Source: Roseovarius autotrophicus
GTDB lineage: Bacteria > Pseudomonadota > Alphaproteobacteria > Rhodobacterales > Rhodobacteraceae
Assembly: GCF_018069895.1 (NCBI RefSeq)
Contig: NZ_JAGQDH010000023.1
Coordinates: 1 to 36,552 of the forward strand
Direction of reading: 5' to 3'
Length of the DNA stretch: 36,552 bases
Positions 23,785 to 30,097 of the stretch are shown piece after piece (position 1 is the first letter of the stretch; every line of letters begins with the position of its first letter). The notes beneath the pieces are model-generated. The model did not search any database. It was not told the origin of the DNA and saw nothing but the letters and a program-made list of their open reading frames with translations. A program made the translations under genes and the position numbers.

Positions 23785-24810
23785 ATGCCCTTCCGCTTCT
23801 GGCGCCGTATCCGCCTGGCCCCCGGGGTCACGCTGAACCTGTCGAAATCGGCGGCTTCGCTGTCGCTGGGCCCGCGCGGCGCGAAATACACGATCAGCCC
23901 GCGCGGCAACCGGGCCACGGCCGGGATCACTGGCACGGGGCTTTTCTACACCGTCCATGATCGTAAGCGCAGCGGGCGCGGCGGCGCGGCCCCGGCGCCG
24001 CGCGTACCGCAGCGCGACCGGTTGAAGCTCGGCTTTTTCCAGCGGCTGATGACCCCGGCGGATGAGAAACGCTTCGTCGACGGCATTCGCGCGCTCAATG
24101 ACGGTGATCTTAATGCGGCACTGGCGGCACTGGAAGAGGCGCGCGATCTGCCCGATGCTGCCTGGATGGCCGGGATGATCCGCCTACGCCGCGAGGAACT
24201 CGATGCCGCGAAGGCCCATTTTCAGCACGCGCTGGCGCGGCTGGACGATCTGGGTGCGCTGTTTGGCAAGTACGAGATCGCCGCGCAGGCCAGCCTGCCG
24301 ATCACCTCCGACATCTTCGCCCATGTCTTCCCGCGCGAGCGCGGCACAAGGCTGGCGATGGTGGAAATCGCGCAGCTTCAGGGCCGCCACGACGATGCCA
24401 TGGCGCATGTCTCGCGCCTGCTGGAGATCGACCCCACCGACCCGGTGGTGCTGCTGTCCTTCGCCGAGCTTGCGCTCGACACGCCCCAGGACCGCGCGCT
24501 CATGGACCGCGTCGTGCGCGCCACCGTCCATGTCGAGAACGAAACCCCGGTCGATACGGCGATCCTGCTCTACCGCGGCAAGGCGTTAGCGGCGCTGGGC
24601 CTGCCCGATGCCGCCATCGATGTCTTCACGCTTGCCAACCGACGCCGCAAGGACCGGCCCGAGGCGCTGCTGCACCAGGTCCGGTATGACCGCGCCGTGC
24701 TCTATTTTGAGACCGGCCAGCGCGCCCGCGCGAGGCGCGAATTCGAGCGCATCTATGCCGCCGATCCGGGGTTTGAGGATGTGGCCGAGAGGCTGGGGGT
24801 TGGCGGATGA
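23785..24810 (+). CDS. DUF4236 domain and tetratricopeptide-repeat protein
   Basis: 341 aa. The first 60 residues match the DUF4236 pattern (FRFWRRIRLAPGVTLNLSKSAASLSLGPRGAKYTIS in overlapping pieces), a short beta-rich basic domain often at the N-terminus of membrane or toxin-immunity-like proteins. A linker with GRGGAAPAPR is followed from about residue 95 by TPR helices (DGDLNAALAALEEARDLPDAAWMAG; DELDAAKAHF-like units; DVAERLGVGG at the end). Function unknown. GC rises sharply at its start compared with the BREX operon, so this is likely the resumption of resident DNA. The stop overlaps the next ATG. Confidence 0.85.
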   Translation: MPFRFWRRIRLAPGVTLNLSKSAASLSLGPRGAKYTISPRGNRATAGITGTGLFYTVHDRKRSGRGGAAPAPRVPQRDRLKLGFFQRLMTPADEKRFVDGIRALNDGDLNAALAALEEARDLPDAAWMAGMIRLRREELDAAKAHFQHALARLDDLGALFGKYEIAAQASLPITSDIFAHVFPRERGTRLAMVEIAQLQGRHDDAMAHVSRLLEIDPTDPVVLLSFAELALDTPQDRALMDRVVRATVHVENETPVDTAILLYRGKALAALGLPDAAIDVFTLANRRRKDRPEALLHQVRYDRAVLYFETGQRARARREFERIYAADPGFEDVAERLGVGG

Positions 24811-25151
24811 CCGACACCGCCCTCGCCGCACGCATCCGCGAAGCCCTCGCCCAGCGTGATCCGAAAGATCCTTTCATCACCTATCAAACGCTGGCCAGCA
24901 AACTCGGCATGCAACCACCCGGCACCATCCAGCGCGTCGCCGCCGCGCTCGAGCAGACCATGCGCGAGGATGTGGCCGCAGGCCGCCCGATAATCGCAAC
25001 GCTGGTAATCAGCCGCGCAGGCGACATGCCGCGGCGCGGGTTCTTTGATCTAGCGGTGGCGCTGGGTCGGTTTCCGGATGATCCCGCGCAGCATCGCGCG
25101 GCGTGGCAGACGGAGTGCGCGGCGGTATTCGGGATGCTGAATGGTGCTTGA
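24807..25151 (+). CDS. conserved small protein, possible wHTH (114 aa)
   Basis: 114 residues. The helix-turn-helix-like segment ITYQTLASKLGMQPPGTIQRVAAALEQ is followed by a strand and a helical end with FFDLAVALGRFPDD. It is coupled to the DUF4236/TPR gene by an ATGA overlap, so the two are probably one functional unit. It ends 16 bases before the convergent stop of the minus-strand gene at 25168. The wHTH reading is tentative; a specific function cannot be named. Confidence 0.75.
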   Translation: MTDTALAARIREALAQRDPKDPFITYQTLASKLGMQPPGTIQRVAAALEQTMREDVAAGRPIIATLVISRAGDMPRRGFFDLAVALGRFPDDPAQHRAAWQTECAAVFGMLNGA

Positions 25152-25167
25152 CGCGGATCGGCTCGGA

Positions 25168-25368
25168 TCACCTGATCTCGAACCAGCGCATGGCGGTCTG
25201 CAGGAGATGGTCGTAATCGCCCGCCATGGCCTCGTCCAGGAAGGCGGCGATCTCGTCGTCAGAGAGGCCAGCTTCCTTGGCGGCCTCGCGACAGCGTCCG
25301 AGAACTGCAAAGGCGTTGCCGTCCTGGCCAGTGAGCGTGACGATGATTTCGGGGTGTTTCGAGGCCAT
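25168..25368 (-). CDS. small conserved protein (66 aa), function unknown
   Basis: 66 residues: KHPEIIVTLTGQDGNAFAVLGR, then a helix with EEAGL-like EAGLSDDEIAAFLDEA, ending GDYDHLLQTAMRWFEIR. I recall this short pattern (strand, GxDGNAF, helix, GDYDHLLQT) as common in alphaproteobacterial phage, plasmid and genomic-island regions, but no function is known. It is the last minus-strand gene of the prophage side and is convergent with the 24807 gene. The start is supported only by a weak GGA about seven bases upstream. Confidence 0.72.
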   Translation of the reverse strand: MASKHPEIIVTLTGQDGNAFAVLGRCREAAKEAGLSDDEIAAFLDEAMAGDYDHLLQTAMRWFEIR

Positions 25369-25463
25369 TGGAGTCCGTTCCAGGAGAGTCGTCGCAGCGA
25401 CATGAGGCGTGACCGGCGCGCATAGTCCAGTTGAATGTCGGTAGTTTTTCGGAGTGATGGCAA

Positions 25464-25485
25464 GCCCGCGCCTTAGGCTGCGGGC
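25464..25485 (-). terminator. GC-rich hairpin after the 25515 gene
   Basis: GCCCGC-GCC pairs with GGC-GCGGGC around a TTA loop, with one bulged T (25464-25485). It lies 30 bases downstream of the minus-strand gene ending at 25515. No T-run follows directly, although AAAAAC lies about 15 bases further. It could end the phage late transcript; support is modest. Confidence 0.35.
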
Positions 25486-25514
25486 ATAGCGGTCGCTACC
25501 GATGTGCTGCAGCG

Positions 25515-25880
25515 CTATTCATCACCGCTACCGATCATCCTCGGATCGATTTCCGGCTCGTCCCATTTCGTCACGGCGCCCATCCAGCGTTCGATGGTTG
25601 CCTGCAGCTTAGGATCGTCAGCTTCGAGATGGAATGTATAGAGGCGGTTGATGATCTCCTGCATCAACTGGCGCATCTCGTCCTCGTCGATGCGCGAGAC
25701 CTCCGACCACGGGATGCGCCTGCCGTCTGCGTCCACCACGAAGACATCCGAATAGTCGCCGGTCCGGGTGATGGGTCCCAGGCCGGCATGCAGCGTCTCC
25801 AGCTGCGTGTTGCGCACGCAAAGCATGGCCATGATCCTGGCCAGCTTCGCCGCAATGCGCTTTTCGTCGTCTTTGTTCAT
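25515..25880 (-). CDS. conserved hypothetical protein (121 aa)
   Basis: 121 acidic residues: MNKDDEKRIAAKLARIMAM, then CVRNTQLETLHAG, SDVFVVDADGRRIPW, RIDEDEMRQLMQEIINRLYTF and a C-terminal EIDPRMIGSGDE. No domain recognised. It looks like a globular cytoplasmic protein of the kind encoded in rhodobacterial prophage or plasmid backbones. A TTG at 25928 in the same frame would add 16 residues, but the ATG at 25880 is the more natural start. It lies 58 bases beyond the Rz1 stop on the same strand, so it is probably transcribed with the lysis genes or from its own promoter in that gap. Confidence 0.7.
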   Translation of the reverse strand: MNKDDEKRIAAKLARIMAMLCVRNTQLETLHAGLGPITRTGDYSDVFVVDADGRRIPWSEVSRIDEDEMRQLMQEIINRLYTFHLEADDPKLQATIERWMGAVTKWDEPEIDPRMIGSGDE

Positions 25881-25938
25881 CAGGCGAGAATAGCCGGATG
25901 CCTGCAATCGCGCCACGATTTCGAACAAGGATTCTAGG

Positions 25939-26193
25939 CTACCTACTTGCGCATGCCCGCGCCTGGTCGCGCAGGACAGCGTAATCAGCGAGCCAGCCCG
26001 GGATCAGAGCCCCCCCGGGCAGCGCGGCGACCTCCTCCACCACACGCGCCTGCTCGGCCTGGCTGTACCCCACCACTGGCGGGCAAGTGCCGGGCGGGGC
26101 GTCAGAACCCGCCGTCGCGCAGCCGGTCAAGAAGATCGTCGCGGCTGCGAGGGCGGCGCGCGGCGGCGTCCAGCATCTGGCGGTGGATGGCAT
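25939..26193 (-). CDS. Rz1-like outer-membrane spanin lipoprotein
   Basis: 84 aa. A basic N-terminus and hydrophobic AALAAATIF lead to a lipobox LTGC (Cys25), followed by a short proline-containing mature region. The first third is nested out of frame inside the 3' end of the Rz-like gene (92 bases shared), the classic Rz/Rz1 arrangement. The partner pair bridges inner and outer membranes in the last step of phage lysis of Gram-negative hosts. The prediction rests on lipobox plus nesting; sequence identity to named Rz1 proteins is not expected. Confidence 0.75.
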   Translation of the reverse strand: MPSTARCWTPPRAALAAATIFLTGCATAGSDAPPGTCPPVVGYSQAEQARVVEEVAALPGGALIPGWLADYAVLRDQARACASR

Positions 26194-26359
26194 CGTTGCG
26201 CTCCATGGCTTCGAGCCGCTCGGCGGCGCGGCCAGCGCGCTCGCCCTGGCGGCGAAGGTTGAGGATGAACAGGGTGACGGTGAGGGCGACGAGGGCGAGA
26301 GCCGCCACCCGCCGCGCCCATGGCCGGGCGAGAAGCCCAGCCAGGAGGCTGGCCCACAT
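26102..26359 (-). CDS. Rz-like inner-membrane spanin
   Basis: 85 aa with an N-terminal membrane anchor (VAALALVALTVTLFILNL, about residues 18-35) and a basic periplasmic helix (RRQGERAGRAAERLEAMERNDAIHRQ in pieces) suited to coiled-coil formation. Its ATG overlaps the TGA of the endolysin gene by one base, and its 3' end contains the start of the Rz1-like frame. It is predicted to pair with the lipoprotein to disrupt the outer membrane at lysis. Confidence 0.75.
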   Translation of the reverse strand: MWASLLAGLLARPWARRVAALALVALTVTLFILNLRRQGERAGRAAERLEAMERNDAIHRQMLDAAARRPRSRDDLLDRLRDGGF

Positions 26360-27039
26360 CAGCGCAGGCCCTTTTCCCAGTCGTCGAGCCGGGCCCAGAC
26401 GGCCACAACAATCCCGCCCAGCGCGAGCGCGATGAACAGCCAGCGCAGGGTGTCCAGATACGGCACCAGCGGCAGGATCGCGCCCTGTGCTTCCGCCAGA
26501 ACCTCCTGCGCGACCTCGACGCTTGCGGCACCGACCGTCGCCACCCCGGCTGCACCCGTCCCGCGCAGGGTGCGGCTCGCGGCCAGTGTCTCGCGCGCGG
26601 GCGGGGTCTCGGCGGCGAAGGGGACCGCACGCGGCGGGAAGGGATCGCCCCAGGAACGGGCAGGGCCGAGGTCGATGTGCATGAAGCCGGAGCGGGGATA
26701 GGCGCCGAAGCCCAGAAACCCCACCTCCCGGGCGGCGGCCTCGAAGGCGGCGGGGTCGTGGTTCGACATGGCGATATCAAAGGCCGTGCCGTCCATGTGC
26801 TTCGAGCGTGGGGCACCGCCGACGGCGCGATTGTGTTCGGGCGAGCGATAGGCGGAGCGCACGATCAGCGGCTTGCCCAGCCGGTCGCGCAGGGCCTGCA
26901 GCCTGTCGAGCGCGGCGGGATGGAGCTTCAGCTGGCCCGTGCCGCGGCAGGCGATTTCGGCGGGCGAGAAGTTCGGCCAGCGCCAGAGGCGGTCTGGCAC
27001 ATCGCTGAAATGGCGGAAGGTGTGGATGGGGTCGGCCAT
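26359..27039 (-). CDS. M15-family peptidase endolysin with C-terminal membrane segment
   Basis: 226 aa. The peptidase M15 zinc site is visible: SKHMDGTAFD (H81, D88) and GFMHIDLG (H121), with the substrate-groove SAYRSPEHN upstream. Such enzymes cut peptide cross-links in peptidoglycan. There is no N-terminal signal. The C-terminus instead carries a hydrophobic segment (LFIALALGGIVVAVWA, about 201-216) ending in a charged tail, which is unusual for an endolysin. The ORF is open to 27066, but AAGGAG seven bases before 27039 fixes the start there. It lies between the holin-like gene and Rz/Rz1 in a lysis cassette. Confidence 0.88.
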   Translation of the reverse strand: MADPIHTFRHFSDVPDRLWRWPNFSPAEIACRGTGQLKLHPAALDRLQALRDRLGKPLIVRSAYRSPEHNRAVGGAPRSKHMDGTAFDIAMSNHDPAAFEAAAREVGFLGFGAYPRSGFMHIDLGPARSWGDPFPPRAVPFAAETPPARETLAASRTLRGTGAAGVATVGAASVEVAQEVLAEAQGAILPLVPYLDTLRWLFIALALGGIVVAVWARLDDWEKGLR

Positions 27040-27181
27040 GGGGGAGCTCCTTGGGGTGATGGGCATGCGGAAGGGGCCGCCGTGCGCGGGCGCGGCGGAT
27101 GGGTTGTCGGTGTTGCGAATTGGGCAGTCTGCCAGAGTTGGCTTGTGGACCGGTGGCCAGAGCGGGCGCTGGGCGGTGCGG

Positions 27182-27490
27182 TCAGTCTCCGTTCTTGCGC
27201 TGAAACGCGGCGAAGATCAGGTTGCGCATGTCATGGATATCGAGCTCGATCCGGGCGAGCCGGTCGTGGTCGATCTTGCGATCCTCGTCGCGGCGCTTCT
27301 CGATGCGGGAGCGTTCCTCGGCCAGTTCCTGCTCGAGCTTGTGCAGCAGCGCCTCGTTCGTGAACGCTTTTCTCGTCACGGCAGTGGCCAGCCCGGCGAT
27401 GAAGGTGAACCACACGCCAATGGCCGCTGTGATGCCATGGTCGCGGAAGGCCTGCGCGATCTGCTCGAAAAGGGAGGACTGCTGCGTCAT
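27182..27490 (-). CDS. holin-like or small membrane protein (102 aa)
   Basis: One membrane segment (ITAAIGVWFTFIAGLATAV, residues about 20-38), then a highly charged coiled-coil helix (LEQELAEERSRIEKRRDEDRK) and a short C-terminus. Its position directly upstream of the endolysin fits a holin or pinholin-type accessory, but one transmembrane segment plus a long cytoplasmic coiled coil is also seen in other tail or lysis accessory proteins. The start overlaps the tail-appendage stop (ATGA). A 142-base gap separates it from the endolysin. Confidence 0.65.
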   Translation of the reverse strand: MTQQSSLFEQIAQAFRDHGITAAIGVWFTFIAGLATAVTRKAFTNEALLHKLEQELAEERSRIEKRRDEDRKIDHDRLARIELDIHDMRNLIFAAFQRKNGD

Positions 27491-28485
27491 GCCGACAGGA
27501 TCCCGACCTCGTTCGGCAGTGTCAGATCGCTCCAGGGGTTCGCATCGGCCGGGTTGATCGCCCAGCTGGAATAGACCGGAACGGGCGCAAGGTCGGGCAC
27601 TGTTACCGGGGTGGCGTCATGGTTCACGCCACCCATGCGTAGGAACCCGGTGGTGGCGTCCGGCCCGTCCGTTCCCGCCTGCGCGATCTGCTTTATGTGC
27701 ACGCCCGCGATGGCGGTGACCGACGCGGGGCCGGTCGGGCCGGTGAGCGAGAAAGACATGCGCTGCCCCGCAGCAGAGCTGGCCACCCGCGTGGCGATGT
27801 CGCTATCGCTGAGCGCGTCGATGCTGCCCACCATCTCGTTGAAACTCGCGATGGCATTGGGGATGCGGCGCACGAAGCGACGTCCGATGGTCGACACCCC
27901 GTCGAGGACGGCGATATGGGCATAATACCAGGTGCGGCTCGAGCTGGTTCCGTGCAGCCCTGAATTGGCGAACACGACCTGCACCGGCTTGCCCTTGCCG
28001 CCGGTGTTCGCGGCGGTGGCGGTGCTCTGCAGTACGCCATCGACGTAGAATTCGATGGTGATCTCGGCACCGACGTTCAGGCGCACATCGACCCATTGGG
28101 CCTGGCCGTTCGGGGCGAAGTAGCTCGAGCTTCCCTGCACGAGCGTGTCGCCATGCGCCTCGGCGTGGTAGCGGTTGGTCGAGGTCAGGGGGCGGACCTG
28201 CGCGATCCTGACATTCTCCGCGTCAAAGAACTCGAGGAACCCGGCATTGCTCTGGGTGATGCTCTCGGAATCGTTGTTGGGCGGCACGTAGCGAAACCCC
28301 AGCCACATATCACCGACCGGCGCAGGAAACCCGACGGCGAAGGGGGCGGCCAGCGTGCGCGATCCGTTGAAGCGGATACCGTTGACATCGAGGGTCTCGT
28401 CGAAGCCGGCGGCAACGGTGCTCAGCGAACCGGCGACGCCGGAGATGTCGGTGGGCTGATGGCCCAGATGCAGGATGTAACTCAT
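27487..28485 (-). CDS. phage tail appendage / tail fibre protein (332 aa)
   Basis: Beta-rich protein with repeated Gly/Ser/Thr motifs and a lectin- or concanavalin-like middle (residues about 60-200: WLGFRYVPPNN, ITIEFYVDGVLQSTATAANTG, VQVVFANSGLHG), suggesting carbohydrate recognition. It has no signal peptide and no catalytic residues. It overlaps both neighbours by four bases in a run of tail genes. Probable role: host-surface binding at the tail tip. It is the last structural gene before the lysis cassette. Confidence 0.7.
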   Translation of the reverse strand: MSYILHLGHQPTDISGVAGSLSTVAAGFDETLDVNGIRFNGSRTLAAPFAVGFPAPVGDMWLGFRYVPPNNDSESITQSNAGFLEFFDAENVRIAQVRPLTSTNRYHAEAHGDTLVQGSSSYFAPNGQAQWVDVRLNVGAEITIEFYVDGVLQSTATAANTGGKGKPVQVVFANSGLHGTSSSRTWYYAHIAVLDGVSTIGRRFVRRIPNAIASFNEMVGSIDALSDSDIATRVASSAAGQRMSFSLTGPTGPASVTAIAGVHIKQIAQAGTDGPDATTGFLRMGGVNHDATPVTVPDLAPVPVYSSWAINPADANPWSDLTLPNEVGILSA

Positions 28486-29351
28486 GGCAGTTCCACTTCG
28501 ATGTAAAGAGATGCATGGGCGGCGGAGAAGGCTACACCCCCGCCGTGATCGAGAAAGAACGAGACATTGCCTGAGGTGAGGCGCGGGCCGCCGCCGAGAT
28601 CGAGCCAGGCTTCGACCTCTGCAACGCTGAGATCGCGGTCCCAGCCAAACTCGATGAAGGCATGCGCCTCGTAAATGCGCAGGTCGGGATCCTCATAGCC
28701 CAGCGCCTGGGTGCCGGGTGGAACCGGGTAGCTGAACTGCGAGGGTAGCGAGCGCAGCGTACCGCCATCGCCCGGATCGCGCCCCTGGATCTGAGGATAC
28801 CAGGCGGCGCTGGGCGCGGCGGTCCAGGTCGGCGCGCCGCTGACCGGATCGTCGCGCCAGATACCGTTCAGCCCGATCCAGAGGCTGGCATCGCCGGGAT
28901 CAATCACGAACATCACCACATCGCCCGCCCCATAGGGGGCAAGCCCGGACAGGCGCTGACTGGTACTGCTTGTGTTCGACGACCAGAGCGAGCCGTTGCC
29001 GCGATACCCGATCGAGCCCAGCGTGATCGGATTGTTGCCCGCGTCATATTCCTCGCGTTGCTCATCGGAGACGATGCCCAGATAGCCGTCGAACTCGAAA
29101 GCACCGCCTGAGGCACACAGAACCTCCCAATAACGCCGCCCGTCGGTGGGCCGGATCGCCTTTGCGGCCGGAACCCAGCGGCGGTAATCGCTGCCGCCCG
29201 AGGTGTTCACAGCAGTCTGGTTGCCATCCGACAGCGTGTAGCCTGCGGGGCGGCGGGTGACATCCAGCTCCCACGCAGCCCCGATATCGACGGGAGGTCC
29301 GGTATCGCCGCCCTGCGCCAGGATCGCGGCGCGCATCATCAGCAGACTCAT
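28482..29351 (-). CDS. tail protein with SPRY-like domain (289 aa)
   Basis: Start 29351 is chosen because its ATG overlaps the preceding TGA; the open frame extends to 29426 without support. Residues about 40-190 have the SPRY/B30.2 pattern: RYWEVLCASGG, FDGYLGIVSDEQ, a central IGYRGNGSLWSSN, then GDVVMFVIDPGDASLWIGLNGIW. SPRY domains bind peptides or glycans. The C-terminal part ends with beta-strands (GNVSFFLDHGGGVAF). Position between DUF2793 and the tail appendage indicates a tail-tip or receptor-binding role. Confidence 0.72.
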   Translation of the reverse strand: MSLLMMRAAILAQGGDTGPPVDIGAAWELDVTRRPAGYTLSDGNQTAVNTSGGSDYRRWVPAAKAIRPTDGRRYWEVLCASGGAFEFDGYLGIVSDEQREEYDAGNNPITLGSIGYRGNGSLWSSNTSSTSQRLSGLAPYGAGDVVMFVIDPGDASLWIGLNGIWRDDPVSGAPTWTAAPSAAWYPQIQGRDPGDGGTLRSLPSQFSYPVPPGTQALGYEDPDLRIYEAHAFIEFGWDRDLSVAEVEAWLDLGGGPRLTSGNVSFFLDHGGGVAFSAAHASLYIEVELP

Positions 29352-30022
29352 GTGACGGGTCCTGCCAGTGCGCCCTGAATGACCCAGGCATCCGCGCCGC
29401 GTTTCACCAGCGCCACGCCTGACCACTGGCCGTCGAGCGCCACCGATCCAGCCGCCACGCCATTAAGCGACACCCCGGCTGCCGCCGCGATGGTGGCAAT
29501 CCCGGCGCCGATCTGCGTGACATTGACCAGCGTGCCGATCTCGAACGGCACCGAAGCCTCATCCGGGATTGTCACGGTTACGGCGGACGACCCGGTCGTC
29601 TCGAGGATGCTGGCCAGATCGATCAGTTCCAGCGTGTGCGCCGTGGCAGTCAGGGTGCGTATCGGCACGATACCGGGGCGCGGCACTTCCACCCATGCTC
29701 CACCCGTGAAACGCACATGCCGCGCCTCGTCCGACACCCAGACCTGCCAGCCCTCCTGTGGCGTGAGGTAAACCCAGTCCTCCGCCCCCGGTTCGCCGTC
29801 CCAGAGCGCCAGCGCATTGGCATGGACCGGGGCGCCAGCCGAAACGATGCGGATATCGCCGGGGCTGCCCGCGGGTGGCAGGCCTGTGCTTCTTGAAAGC
29901 GCGCGCGCCTGCACCAGTACCGACAACGCACGCAGATCCTCACTGACGCTGGTGCCCCAGTTACGCTGGCCGGGGTCATAGAAGGCGCGCAGCCCCAGTC
30001 CCGGCATGATCCGTTCCGGCAT
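29348..30022 (-). CDS. DUF2793 tail protein (224 aa)
   Basis: The middle has the DUF2793 signature: ALWDGEPGAEDWVYLTPQEGWQVWVSDEARHVRFTGGAWVEV, read in overlapping parts (about residues 65-110), typical of Rhodobacteraceae prophage and gene-transfer-agent-like tail genes. The C-terminal third is beta-rich (VTVTIPDEASVPFEIGTLVNVTQ), as in tail-fibre trimerisation domains. The start is preceded by a GAGG motif. It lies 75 bases after the tail-tip gene. Confidence 0.82.
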   Translation of the reverse strand: MPERIMPGLGLRAFYDPGQRNWGTSVSEDLRALSVLVQARALSRSTGLPPAGSPGDIRIVSAGAPVHANALALWDGEPGAEDWVYLTPQEGWQVWVSDEARHVRFTGGAWVEVPRPGIVPIRTLTATAHTLELIDLASILETTGSSAVTVTIPDEASVPFEIGTLVNVTQIGAGIATIAAAAGVSLNGVAAGSVALDGQWSGVALVKRGADAWVIQGALAGPVT

Positions 30023-30097
30023 GCTCGTCCTCGCTTGTGGTGGTGATGATGGTTGTGGCGTGCGCGGTCGTGACGTCGCCGATGCGAATGGTCCGGT

